Shown: positions 1-8,475 of the stretch, piece after piece
How the letters are laid out: each line of letters opens with the position of its first letter
How positions within the stretch are numbered: the first letter of the stretch is position 1
Assembly: GCF_000092045.1 (NCBI RefSeq)
Contig: NC_007761.1
Location: forward strand, 2,111,001 to 2,175,000
Length of the DNA stretch: 64,000 nt
DNA from: Rhizobium etli CFN 42
GTDB lineage: Bacteria > Pseudomonadota > Alphaproteobacteria > Rhizobiales > Rhizobiaceae
Direction: 5' to 3'
The notes under the pieces: generated by a model
Told to the model about the DNA's origin: nothing
What the model saw: the letters and a program-made list of their open reading frames with translations, nothing else
Databases searched by the model: none
Program-made: the position numbers and the translations under genes

Positions 1-66
1 GCTGTGCGGCAATGAGTTCGCGGTGATCTCCGACCGCGCACATCCCACCAATGAAAGTCATTGCTC

Positions 67-462
67 ATGGAAGCCTTGCGGGCGCTTGTTCTCACTGATG
101 TGCAATTGCGCGATATGTTGATGGAGGCGGCCAGACAAGGTGCAGCTTTAGCAGTCAATGAACTTCGCGCCCAGCTTCACCAAGCGCCGGATGACGCCAC
201 GCTGCAGAAACTCCGCGCCTATCTGGCCGATCCGGGTTCCCTTACCAACCCGCGCGATCATTGGGCTCACAGCGGCATTATCTGTCTAATCGCGGAGACG
301 TCGCGCGGCAAAGCGAAGTCCACCGCGTGGTTTATGAAGTTCCAGCGCGAGAGCGGCTTGGGCGAGTGTTTTAGCCGCTCGAGCCCGGCTTACGGCCGTC
401 GCCGGGAATGGTCGTTTTTCGACATCAAGCTAGCCTGGGATGCGTATTACCGCCGACGGTAG
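67..462 (+). CDS. Hypothetical protein, 131 aa
   Basis: No family recognised. The ATG at 67 is preferred to an in-frame TTG at 61; neither has a strong ribosome binding site. The N-terminal half is helical and Ala/Leu-rich. The C-terminal half is basic and aromatic, with Trp/Phe/Tyr clusters and a YYRRR tail, which could suit nucleic-acid binding, although no defined helix-turn-helix can be assigned. It lies in the segment left of the tRNA-Lys fragment, so it may belong to an integrated element. The coding call rests on length and ordinary composition only. Confidence 0.5.
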   Translation: MEALRALVLTDVQLRDMLMEAARQGAALAVNELRAQLHQAPDDATLQKLRAYLADPGSLTNPRDHWAHSGIICLIAETSRGKAKSTAWFMKFQRESGLGECFSRSSPAYGRRREWSFFDIKLAWDAYYRRR

Positions 463-889
463 GAACTGCAGCAAGCGTGCCGGCGCAGTTCGGGAAAGCG
501 ATGGCGCAATCTGTTGCGCCAAACATTTCCGTCGGGCATGATTATCGCGTAAGTCAATGAACCCACTCCGCGCGAACGTGGGCTATTACGATCTTCTCAA
601 GCCCTTTTTCTCTCCCAATCCGCCCTCGGCGCCGTTGCATCCTCTTGGCCATCGGTGAAAGGCGTGGCTTCGCTATCTCTATGACGAACGTCTAAGTAAC
701 CCTTGGAGATCAACCGATCTCGCGTGAAGCTGCCGCAGCTTGAACAAGTCCACGGCAGCCTTTCCTAAATTGCCATCTGATCGTCTGCTGGGGCGTGTTC
801 CGCCCTTTATCATAGCCACTGTCACATGATGACGCGGGGACGTTTGCCTCGCGGCAATCTCCGTCTTCACTATAAAGGAGTTTGATATC
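463..889. other. Intergenic stretch, no gene seen
   Basis: No convincing reading frame. A 75-codon minus-strand frame at 679-906 runs over the ribosome binding site of the next gene and has no initiation signal of its own. No tRNA, repeat array or clear terminator was recognised. Confidence 0.5.
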
Positions 890-1414
890 ATGACATCCAA
901 CGACAACCTGATGCTCTATGCGAAGCTCGGTGGCTTTCGGCTAGCTGTCATCGCAAATAGCATCTGCTGCGACGGCGATTTCTCCCGGGTGCTTCATGAT
1001 CGATTGCTTGACGGACTCGACGCGGCCATTGGCCAGCTTCGGACGATTATGGCGCTGGAGCGAGCGATTCTCCACGGTGACGACAAGGGCGCGGTCTATC
1101 AACTCAAGGGCGAAGTAGAGATCTTCGGGCGCACCACCGTTGACCTGCTCGATGAGCTCGACATCGATCATGAGACGCATGAATACCGCATCAATGGCGG
1201 ATACTGGAGCAATGCTTTGACGGCCGATGACGGCGGCGTCCATATCGAGTATCCCACGCTCATCTCTTTGGGCGATGAGGAGCTTGGCTCGCTGGCGCCA
1301 ATTATCCTCGCCATCACCAAGGAAACCGGCCTTACGATCCGGGCCGGTCGTATCGATTACGGGATGGGTAAGGTTTTTCGACCGAACCATGCCTGCGGCT
1401 CTGAGCGCACGTAA
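890..1414 (+). CDS. Hypothetical protein, 174 aa
   Basis: The ATG at 890 is preceded by a good AAAGGAG site about 8 nt upstream, so translation is likely. The protein is soluble, acidic and without a signal peptide or transmembrane segment. It has an N-terminal helical region (about residues 25-60) and a later region rich in Gly, Asp and hydrophobics. I do not recognise the family. It sits alone in the segment left of the tRNA-Lys fragment, which may be accessory DNA. An antiparallel frame (941-1390) is rejected as a shadow. Confidence 0.6.
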   Translation: MTSNDNLMLYAKLGGFRLAVIANSICCDGDFSRVLHDRLLDGLDAAIGQLRTIMALERAILHGDDKGAVYQLKGEVEIFGRTTVDLLDELDIDHETHEYRINGGYWSNALTADDGGVHIEYPTLISLGDEELGSLAPIILAITKETGLTIRAGRIDYGMGKVFRPNHACGSERT

Positions 1415-1641
1415 GAGTTAGCTGGCAGGCGGCGCAAGCCGCCTCCCAGCTATTGTTTTCGGGCTACGGTGAGGGCGTCTATGGATCGGTGCATTTTAAT
1501 GAATAACGCGGACTCGGATTAACCGCTAAATCAACCACCACTTGCAATGGTGGGGGGATGTGCATTCTATGGCGTATGCCGACCCATCGCTCATTCTCGC
1601 CGAAGCATAGAACCGGGAAACAGGCTCGCCCGCGGTTCGGG

Positions 1642-1908
1642 ATGGAGGTGTTCTATCTGGCGATCATCGCCGGTGGCGTGGCCGGATACCTCGGCGCCGA
1701 GGTTTGGCCAGAATTTGCTCCATTTGCAGGCCTTGCCGCTGGCTGCAATATCAAAGGCAATATCAGCATCGGCAGCGGCGAGCGCATCTATCACATGCCG
1801 GGGCAGGAGTTTTATCTCGAGACCCGGATTTCCCCGCAGTATGGGGAGAGATGGTTTTGCTCGGAAGCGGAGGCCCGTGCGGCCGGTTGGCGTCGCGCCG
1901 GAAGATAG
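1642..1908 (+). CDS. Small membrane-anchored protein with C-terminal GERIYHMPGQ / GERWFCSEAEARAAGW motif
   Basis: From the ATG at 1642 this encodes 88 aa. The frame is open from an ATG at 1558, but that extra N-terminus looks non-coding and the ATG follows a G-run with no spaced ribosome site. An N-terminal hydrophobic segment (about residues 3-20) is followed by the motif CNIKGNIS, then GERIYHMPGQ and GERWFCSEAEARAAGW. This C-terminal signature is common in small exported alphaproteobacterial proteins and at the C-termini of ExoI-like nucleases. The nuclease domain itself is absent here. Its biochemical role is unknown. The start is uncertain; the family call is fairly firm. Confidence 0.7.
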   Translation: MEVFYLAIIAGGVAGYLGAEVWPEFAPFAGLAAGCNIKGNISIGSGERIYHMPGQEFYLETRISPQYGERWFCSEAEARAAGWRRAGR

Positions 1909-2138
1909 GTGAGCTCCGGTCGGAGCGGCACCCTTGCGAGGGCCGTGATCGTCGCCGGCTATGGCGAAGCCGCACAGGGATGCTCTGTCTCGTTTGGGTC
2001 CGTTCCATCACTAAAATTCATCAGAGCGCCGCCCGTCGTGGCTCACTTTTCCACTTCGCACACACACACAATTTTACGCACATTGAAGAAATTGAAGAAA
2101 ATAAATGAATTAAACCAGTTATATATGATTCATCCGCT

Positions 2139-2187
2139 CTGACTTTTAATCAGTAGGTCTCGGGTTCGAACCCCGACGCTCTCACCA
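2139..2187 (+). pseudogene. 3' fragment of tRNA-Lys (anticodon TTT), probable attachment site
   Basis: The stretch reads as the 3' part of a tRNA: anticodon arm CTGA-CTTTTAA-TCAG (anticodon TTT), variable loop, T arm with the GGTTCGAACCCC core, the 3' acceptor strand CGCTCTC and an encoded CCA at 2185-2187. The D arm and the 5' acceptor strand (GAGAGCG expected) are missing; AT-rich DNA stands in their place. Homology stops inside the anticodon stem, where the base at 2138 no longer pairs. This is the footprint expected when a tRNA-directed integrase leaves one copy of the 3' end at the far boundary of its element. The sequence left of 2139 would then be element DNA and the intact tRNA would lie outside the window. 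It is not a functional tRNA. Confidence 0.8.
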
Positions 2188-2597
2188 CAAGCAAAAGACA
2201 ACCATAAAAAGTGTATCGGATGCGCGGAACGATTGCTCCGGCGGATCGGCTGGGGAAAATCGACTCACCGTTTCCCCGGAGTTGTCATCCTTCCTCAATG
2301 CTCGTGCCGTCGAAACGAACGCCGCCCTCCGAACCGCACAGCTACTCGCCGGCGGTGACGGTTGCAAATAATCGTGTTTGCGAAATACGCTCGGTTATCC
2401 GCGCAAGAGCGTTCCGGCAGGCCAGCACCGAGCCGTACCCTATGAGGTCAAAATGCAACGCGCATCTCAATTCCAAGTTACGTCGCCGTTGCAGCACGAT
2501 AAATGACGGATTTGGTGGCAATCGCTATTCCGGCGAAATACAGCCGACCTGATGTTTCGCCAGCGTCATCTCCAGGGCTGCGACGCACCCGATCCGG
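2188..2597. other. Intergenic stretch right of the tRNA fragment, no gene seen
   Basis: About 410 nt between the tRNA-Lys fragment and the stop of the L,D-transpeptidase gene. The open frames here (for example 2211-2552 on the plus strand) are rich in Arg, Pro and Ser and lack ribosome sites. No integrase remnant was recognised. Confidence 0.5.
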
Positions 2598-3218
2598 TCA
2601 CCGCTGGACGATCACGCGGGTCCCCGGTTGGACCATGTCGTAAAGCTCCTCGACATCCTCGCGGTACATGCGGAAGCATCCGCTTGATGCATTGGTGCCG
2701 ATGGAGGAGGGATCGTTGGTACCGTGGATGCGGAGAAGTCCGTCGGCAAGGTAGATCGCGCGGGTTCCGAGCGGGTTTGCGGGCCCGGGCTTGACCACTG
2801 CCGGGAGCCTTGGGTTTTTCTGGCGCATGCTGGCTGTTGGCCGCCATTCGGGATGCAGTCGTTTCGACACGACACGCGTCGTCCCGTACCATTGTTTGCC
2901 TTCGCGGCCGACGGCGATGGGGTAGGCAAACTGCTCACCCTCTGATGTCGTGTAGATAAGGGTGTGCTCACGCGTGGCGATGACGATGGTTCCTCTTCCA
3001 ACGCGCGTCGATGGCTCCCGACGTTCCGGAAAGGGTTCCGGGTAGCCAGGCTCTGGCTCGTAGTTAGGAGGAGGGGGATAGGGGCTGTAAGGGTCATCAT
3101 AGCTATAACCGTCGTATTCATCGTATCCATCATACGGCGCGTAAACTTGGGCTTGGGCATGCGCCACTGTCAGAAATAGGGCCGCAGCAAGGAAAACCAG
3201 CAATCTCATTCTTCGCAT
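2598..3218 (-). CDS. L,D-transpeptidase, YkuD family, exported
   Basis: 206 aa. The N-terminus is a signal peptide (basic MRRMR, hydrophobic core, AHAQA cleavage region). A Tyr/Pro/Asp/Gly-rich linker follows (about residues 25-65), then a YkuD catalytic domain to the C-terminus. The catalytic signature is present: HGTNDPSSIG followed by SSGCFRM, containing the nucleophilic Cys and conserved His, Ser, Gly and Arg. These periplasmic enzymes make 3-3 cross-links in peptidoglycan or attach proteins to it; which one this does cannot be read. The substitution of an ATG three codons downstream as the start is possible. The gene is monocistronic. Confidence 0.92.
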   Translation of the reverse strand: MRRMRLLVFLAAALFLTVAHAQAQVYAPYDGYDEYDGYSYDDPYSPYPPPPNYEPEPGYPEPFPERREPSTRVGRGTIVIATREHTLIYTTSEGEQFAYPIAVGREGKQWYGTTRVVSKRLHPEWRPTASMRQKNPRLPAVVKPGPANPLGTRAIYLADGLLRIHGTNDPSSIGTNASSGCFRMYREDVEELYDMVQPGTRVIVQR

Positions 3219-3561
3219 CCGCTTGTTATAAAATCATGATTGGGCCGAATTCTATGGCGGCACTATGGCGGGCTAGGTAGCGGACGGTGATCTTTCGTCG
3301 CTCCGAGAAGCCGACCAGCCAGAAGCAAAATGTGCGCTTGCCGCCGGTGGCATGGCGACGGAGATGCTCAATAAGCGACTGGTTCAAACCTCGCAGAATC
3401 TCGGTTCGATGCAGTTCCGCCCAACGCGCGAGCGTCACACCCGGACACGGCATCCAAATGGCCTTCGTGCAGACGCCGACGGGCGGTCCGAGACTTTCCT
3501 TCACGGAACCAAAAGCGCCCGCATCGACTTTGACCCCTGAGTTACCTTGGAGGTCCCCCTG
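3219..3561. other. Intergenic stretch, no convincing gene
   Basis: Lies between the divergently transcribed L,D-transpeptidase and the small membrane-protein gene, so it should hold both promoters. Frames 3287-3562 (+) and 3226-3711 (-) are open but lack ribosome sites and recognisable protein features. Confidence 0.4.
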
Positions 3562-3732
3562 ATGGACAGAACACCGAAAACAGCCATTCGCGGAATGTTG
3601 TCCTACGTGATCGCTCTTCTCGTCCTCGGCATTCTGGCGGGCGCCGTGTACACGCTCTACGGCCATCCCGCCGATCCGTCCGAGCCACCAGCGGCTGAGT
3701 CCATTCCGCAAAAGTCGACAGCTCCGCAGTGA
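3562..3732 (+). CDS. Small single-pass membrane protein, 56 aa
   Basis: The ATG at 3562 follows a GGAGG site at 3549-3553. The protein has a short basic N-terminus, one transmembrane helix at about residues 13-34 (LSYVIALLVLGILAGAVYTL) and a Pro/Ala/Ser-rich tail, probably periplasmic. No family is recognised. The ribosome site and clean membrane topology support a real gene; function is unknown. Confidence 0.6.
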   Translation: MDRTPKTAIRGMLSYVIALLVLGILAGAVYTLYGHPADPSEPPAAESIPQKSTAPQ

Positions 3733-4078
3733 GAGACATCACAACAGCAATTGTATCGGTCGCCCTTTGAGAACGAATGGTGAAAGGGAAGGCGTTCTGC
3801 CAGATCCAACGCCCACCCGGTCCGGTCGTGCTGAAACGCCCGCGCTCCACTGCGAGGCAGCCCGCAAGCGGCAACCAACAAGGGCTTTGGAAAGCAAGGC
3901 AGAAATTCTGTCGCAAGTCCTTCCCACCAGTAGAGAGCTTATATTTATGGGGGGAACAACCTGCGACAGGGGTAATCGGGGCCCGCGCAGGCATTGCGAA
4001 ATAGGGGAGAGGCAGCCGGGCCGGGACGGTCCGCAATGCCGGATTGCGATCGGATAGAGTGAACAAAGGAGCTCGCGG
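3733..4078. other. Intergenic stretch upstream of a flavin monooxygenase gene
   Basis: About 345 nt. Two overlapping plus-strand frames (3767-4057, 3777-4004) have no family features or ribosome sites. The region should include the promoter of the next gene, whose AAAGGAG site is at about 4065-4071. No operator palindrome stands out. Confidence 0.4.
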
Positions 4079-5572
4079 ATGAGAGACCATGCGGTCGTGA
4101 TATCGGGAGGAGGGCCGACGGGGCTGATGCTGGCGGGTGAACTGTCCCTGGCGGGCGTCGATGTCGCCATCCTCGAACGTCGCGAGAATCAGGAGATCGT
4201 CGGTTCACGTGCCGGCGGTCTGAGTTCGCGCACGCTCGAAGTGCTCGATCAGCGCGGCATCGTCGATCGGTTCCTGGCGGAAGGGCAGATCGCCCAGGTC
4301 ACGGGATTTGCGGTCACGCGGCTTGATATCAGCGATTTCCCGACGCGACACAATTACGGGCTGGCGCTGCGGCAGAAGCATATCGAGCGCATCCTGGCCG
4401 GTTGGGTGGGCGAACTGCCGGTGGCTATCTATCGCGGCCGCGAACTGACCGGTTTCCGGGAGGATGAGACCGGCGTCACCCTCGAACTCTCCGATGGGTC
4501 GTCGCTGCGCGCGGGCTATCTCGTCGGCTGCGATGGCGGCCGCAGCCTGGTTCGCAAGATCGCCGGCATCGCCTTTCCGGGATGGGACGCGACCACCAGC
4601 AATATTCTCGCCGAGGCCGAGATGGAGGAGGAGCCGCCACTCGGCGTCCATCGCACGGCGCTCGGCATGCATGCCTTCGGCCGCGAGGAATATCAAATCC
4701 GCGACGGCAAGGTGGTCTTTGCCAATGAGGGTCCGATCAACGTCATGGTGACGGAGAAGACGGCCGGCGCCACAGGCGAGCCGACGCTTGATGATCTGAG
4801 ACAAGCGCTCATCGCCGCCTGCGGAACCGATTATGGCATCCACGGCCTGAAGTGGATCTCCAGGTTCACCGACATGTCGCGCCAGGCGGAGCTCTACCGC
4901 AAGGGCAGGGTTCTGCTGGCGGGTGATGCCGCCCATGTTCATTCGCCGGTCGGCGGGCAGGGGCTCAATACCGGTGTGCAGGATGCCGTGAACCTCGGCT
5001 GGAAGCTTGCCCAGGTTGTGAAGGGCATATCGCCAGAGGCCCTGCTCGACACATATCATGCCGAGCGCCATCCGGTCGCCGCCCGCGTGCTGCGCACGAC
5101 GATGGCGCAGGTCGCCCTGCAACGGACCGATGATCGCACCGAAGCCTTGCGCGACATCGTGTTGGAGCTGCTTGGCCTGGAGGAGGCGCGCAAGAAGATC
5201 GCCGCCGAGATGTCCGGACTTGCCATCCGTTACGATTTCGGCGAGGGGCACCCGTTGCTCGGCCGCCGCATGCCCGACCTCGACCTGATCACGCCGGACG
5301 ACCCCTTGCGTTTCTTTACGCTGCTGAAACAAGCGAGACCGGTGCTGTTGAACCTCGGACCGCGCGACAGCCTCGACACGGGGCCATGGTCAGACCGCGT
5401 GCCTCTGGTCCATGCGCGCTATGACGGGCCATGGGAGTTACCGGCGCTGGGGACGGTCGCCGCGCCGACTGCGGTGCTGATCCGGCCGGACGGATATGTA
5501 GCATGGGTGGGCGATGGCTCCCGGACTGGCCTCGACGCAGCGATGAACACGTGGTTCGGGCCGCCCCGCTGA
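4079..5572 (+). CDS. FAD-dependent monooxygenase (PheA/TfdB-like, aromatic hydroxylase family)
   Basis: 497 aa, the usual length. An N-terminal Rossmann dinucleotide motif SGGGPTG (residues 9-15) binds FAD; a CDGGRS motif lies at about 151-156; the second FAD motif GDAAHVHSPVGGQGLNTG lies at about 282-299. A thioredoxin-like C-terminal domain follows, as in phenol-hydroxylase relatives. Members use NAD(P)H and O2 to hydroxylate aromatic rings or related polyketide-like substrates. The start has an AAAGGAG site. It stands alone, with no ring-cleavage genes beside it, so the substrate cannot be named. It resembles the second monooxygenase at 16089-17603. Confidence 0.9.
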   Translation: MRDHAVVISGGGPTGLMLAGELSLAGVDVAILERRENQEIVGSRAGGLSSRTLEVLDQRGIVDRFLAEGQIAQVTGFAVTRLDISDFPTRHNYGLALRQKHIERILAGWVGELPVAIYRGRELTGFREDETGVTLELSDGSSLRAGYLVGCDGGRSLVRKIAGIAFPGWDATTSNILAEAEMEEEPPLGVHRTALGMHAFGREEYQIRDGKVVFANEGPINVMVTEKTAGATGEPTLDDLRQALIAACGTDYGIHGLKWISRFTDMSRQAELYRKGRVLLAGDAAHVHSPVGGQGLNTGVQDAVNLGWKLAQVVKGISPEALLDTYHAERHPVAARVLRTTMAQVALQRTDDRTEALRDIVLELLGLEEARKKIAAEMSGLAIRYDFGEGHPLLGRRMPDLDLITPDDPLRFFTLLKQARPVLLNLGPRDSLDTGPWSDRVPLVHARYDGPWELPALGTVAAPTAVLIRPDGYVAWVGDGSRTGLDAAMNTWFGPPR

Positions 5573-5580
5573 CAAGGCGA

Positions 5581-5602
5581 AAAAGCCGCTGAGCTAAGCG
5601 GC
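5581..5602 (-). terminator. Rho-independent terminator for the 241-aa gene
   Basis: On the minus strand a 6-bp stem GCCGCT / AGCGGC with a short loop is followed directly by a T run (the AAAAA at about 5580-5584 on the plus strand). It straddles the stop codon of the minus-strand gene ending at 5594. Confidence 0.6.
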
Positions 5603-6319
5603 GCGGGAAATGGGCGCGCACCCAGCTATTGTCTCCGGTTCCGGCATGGGTTTGCCACGGCGCTCCCAGGTGCGGCGGCTGATGCCGAAGGCCTCCCAGG
5701 GGCGGGCTGCGGTGAGGGAATTGTCGAGATAATCGGATCTGGAAACGGCGCCGGCGGCCCGCCGCTGCTCTTCCTTCCGGCTTCGGTCGCGCTGGCGCCG
5801 CTTTTCCTTCTGCAGTTTTGCTCTTTTCGCCTTCGGCACGTCGAAGGCGCCGATGGTGCGAATGTCGAGCGCGCCGCGTTCTGCGTGGCTCAGATGCAGG
5901 GCGTGACCGAGCGCATCGGCGGTCAGGGGAGAAAAGCGCACTTTCGTCCGCTCATAGATGATCTCCTCGATCGCGGCTTTCTCAGCCCAGGGCAGCCATC
6001 GCGCCGCCCAGCCGAGAACCACCTCGACAAACCCTTCCCTGAACTCGACTAGGGCGAGGCTGGCGATCACCTCGACATAGATCATTGCGTCATCCGCCTC
6101 GGGAACGATTTCGCCGTGACGATGCCGGATCAATTTTTCGATCTCGCGCATCCGGCCGCGGAAATGGTTCCAGCGACTGCCCCGCATGCGGCGCTGCACG
6201 GATTTGTAGCCGAGGAGGCAGTCGCCGATTTTGATTGCAGTAATCTCCCGCTCAATACCGGCTTCTTCAACCCGCCCCGGCGATTGGGCCTCTTCATCCG
6301 CGCCGACGAGACGATCCAT
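5594..6319 (-). CDS. Basic hypothetical protein with a C-terminal helix-turn-helix-like segment, 241 aa
   Basis: The ATG at 6319 follows a strong AAAGGAG site, which sets this start although the frame is open to 6538. The C-terminal third is very basic (KAKRAKLQKEKRRQRDRSRK) and ends with PWEAFGISRRTWERRGKP. Such short 'W-x-x-x-G-I-S-R-R-T-W' segments, as I recall, occur in DNA-binding proteins of rhizobial phages and mobile elements. The N-terminal part is acidic and helical. No catalytic motif is seen. The gene is monocistronic with its own terminator. Nucleic-acid binding is an inference from composition and the C-terminal motif. Confidence 0.65.
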   Translation of the reverse strand: MDRLVGADEEAQSPGRVEEAGIEREITAIKIGDCLLGYKSVQRRMRGSRWNHFRGRMREIEKLIRHRHGEIVPEADDAMIYVEVIASLALVEFREGFVEVVLGWAARWLPWAEKAAIEEIIYERTKVRFSPLTADALGHALHLSHAERGALDIRTIGAFDVPKAKRAKLQKEKRRQRDRSRKEEQRRAAGAVSRSDYLDNSLTAARPWEAFGISRRTWERRGKPMPEPETIAGCAPISRAA

Positions 6320-6599
6320 CGTTTCTCCTTTGCGATCTGCCTCATGAGGCCGAAACGACTGATTGTAGCGGAAGTCGAGGGGGTGATGTTCACTTTTTGT
6401 GCGCTGTTTCCACCGATTTTCGCGGTGCTGATGCAGCGGCGTAACGGAGAATCCGATGCCCTGTTTCCGGGCGGCGACGAAGCTTGACGACCGGGAAACG
6501 AGCGGCATCCCAGGCCCGTTGATTTCTATTGGGAACATCCCGTGTTATGATTACGGGACTGGCCTTATCGGCCGTGTTGTCAGTACCGAGGCTTGTCCG

Positions 6600-8006
6600 A
6601 TGAGTGAAATGGACGTGCTTTTTGCCACCCTGCGACAGGCGGCTGACCAGCGGACGGTCGAGTGTATCGAAAATGTCGTCAAGCAGGGCTTGGACCGCGA
6701 TCTCAATCGCATCAATGCGCTCGCCTTCGCCGACAAGCACCATCTCGACGAAGAAAAAACCATTGCAGCCTTTCTGCATGCGGCCCGTATCGGCGCCTTC
6801 GAGATGACCTGGAACGTGCTTTGCCCGGGATGCGGCGGCGTCCTTGACAGCGGTGCAACCCTCAAGGGGGTCAACCAGGATACCTATCATTGCGCCCTCT
6901 GCGCGGCCGGATACGAACCGACCCTCGACGAGATGGTCGAGGTCACCTTCACGGTCAGTCCGCGCGTGCGCAGGATTGCCGCCCACGAGCCCGACCGGCT
7001 ACCGCCGCTCGAATATTACCGCCAGATTTTCTTCAGCTCCGGCGTCGACCTGCCGGAGGATCTGGAAGGCAAGTTTGCAAGCATCCTTCTGGAGATGATC
7101 GAGCTGGGACCCGGCGAGAAAGCCTTCGTGTCGCTGCAGCTGCCGTCGCAATTCGTCATCATCTTTGATGCTGTGACGCATTCGGCGCAGTTCATCGACG
7201 TGCAGGGTGAACCCACCGGCGAACGCCAGAACCTCTCGATGGTCATCAGCCGCGGGCATGCCTTGAACGAAACCGTGACGCTGCGTCCCGGCTTGCTGCG
7301 GCTCACCCTCGAGAACCACACCGATCGCCGGGTGGTGCCGAATGTCTGCATCGCCGGCGATGATCTGCACGATCTCCTGGGCCGCAGGCGGCCATTTCTG
7401 ACGGCCAAGCGCCTGCTGACCAACCAGAGTTTCCGCGACATCTACCGGACCGATACGCTCGACGTCGACCAGCGCCTGAAGATCACCAGCCTGACGTTCC
7501 TCTTTACCGATCTCAGGGGGTCGACCGCGCTTTATGAACGTGTCGGCGATCTTGCCGCCTTCGACCTGGTGCGCGCGCATTTCCGCGTTCTTCACGAGAT
7601 CGTCGCCACCGAGGCCGGCGCGGTCGTCAAGACCATCGGCGATGCCGTGATGGCGACCTTCCCGAGCCCGGACCGCGCGGTGGCGGCCGCCCTCAGAATG
7701 CGCGAGGCGATGCGCCGGTTGAATGCCGAACACGGCAGCGAAGACCTGCTCCTGAAGATCGGCATCCATGAGGGACCGTGCCTCGCCGTCAACCTCAACG
7801 ACCGGCAGGACTATTTCGGCCAGACCGTCAACATCGCCTCGCGCGTCCAGGGGCTTGCCGATCCGAATGTGATCATGACGACGGAGGCGATCGTCGAGGA
7901 TATCCATGTCTCGGAGATCCTGCGCGACAGCGGCGTCACATCAGCTTCTCGGATGGCGGAACTTCAAGGCATCGGCAGGGAGGTCAGGATCTTCGCGCTG
8001 TCGTAA
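6600..8006 (+). CDS. Class III adenylate/guanylate cyclase with N-terminal DUF5939-type sensor region
   Basis: From the ATG at 6600 this encodes 468 aa. The N-terminal about 290 residues match the DUF5939 type and include a probable zinc ribbon, CPGC at 75-78 and CALC at 98-101. The C-terminal catalytic domain (about 297-468) has both metal-binding Asp motifs (FLFTDLRGS, TIGDAV), the Lys before TIGD and the Asp of DYFG that favour ATP, and the transition-state Asn and Arg in GQTVNIASR. It should be an active soluble adenylate cyclase. The start is weakly supported: GAGG lies about 10 nt upstream and the frame is open to 6456. It is not in an operon. Confidence 0.9.
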   Translation: MSEMDVLFATLRQAADQRTVECIENVVKQGLDRDLNRINALAFADKHHLDEEKTIAAFLHAARIGAFEMTWNVLCPGCGGVLDSGATLKGVNQDTYHCALCAAGYEPTLDEMVEVTFTVSPRVRRIAAHEPDRLPPLEYYRQIFFSSGVDLPEDLEGKFASILLEMIELGPGEKAFVSLQLPSQFVIIFDAVTHSAQFIDVQGEPTGERQNLSMVISRGHALNETVTLRPGLLRLTLENHTDRRVVPNVCIAGDDLHDLLGRRRPFLTAKRLLTNQSFRDIYRTDTLDVDQRLKITSLTFLFTDLRGSTALYERVGDLAAFDLVRAHFRVLHEIVATEAGAVVKTIGDAVMATFPSPDRAVAAALRMREAMRRLNAEHGSEDLLLKIGIHEGPCLAVNLNDRQDYFGQTVNIASRVQGLADPNVIMTTEAIVEDIHVSEILRDSGVTSASRMAELQGIGREVRIFALS

Positions 8007-8475
8007 GGGTCGTTCCGCTGAACGCAGGTATCGAGGCAGAAGTGGGTTCGACCTGAACGCGGCGCATCCGACTCGCTGCGACAAGCCATATCTCCGTGGA
8101 TCTTCTTCGGCCCAGATGCTCTCCGCGGCTTTGCATTGCCGCACCTCGTCTCGTTTGCTCACCATGACCGCGAAAGGACGGCGTGATCATTCTAGCAGAG
8201 GCTACCGGCGATGAGTTTTTGCAGGTGGAGGCGGACACCGCCGGAATGTCTGAATTTCCCGAAAATCCCACATCTTCTGCCGTCTTGCCGATGCAATGAT
8301 GATCGCACGCAGATCCATGCGATAGTCGCGGGGGAGCGCGTGAACAAGAGCATCCATAGCCGGCCGTCTCGCCTGAACATGGCCGGCGCGGCGTTTGAAC
8401 ACGGGGCGTGGTGGACCCAGTCTGGCGGGTGTGGGACGCGCCTGTGCCTGAAGCTTGAGAATAGGGAGGCAATGG
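8007..8475. other. Intergenic stretch, no gene seen
   Basis: About 470 nt between the cyclase and the ornithine-cyclodeaminase-like gene. Short frames in several registers have Arg/Ser-rich translations and no ribosome sites. It should contain the promoter of the next two genes. Confidence 0.45.

Noticed and set aside
2062-2074. CA dinucleotide run as a regulatory or phase-variation tract
   Set aside because: It is short, in AT-rich non-coding DNA and not within a gene or promoter that can be recognised.
2139-2187. Functional tRNA-Lys gene
   Set aside because: No D arm and no 5' acceptor strand; the pairing ends inside the anticodon stem.
3226-3711. A 161-codon minus-strand open frame in an otherwise empty stretch
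   Set aside because: No ribosome site or family features, and it runs antisense over the small membrane-protein gene.
4205-5332. A 375-codon minus-strand open frame
   Set aside because: Shadow of the first FAD monooxygenase.
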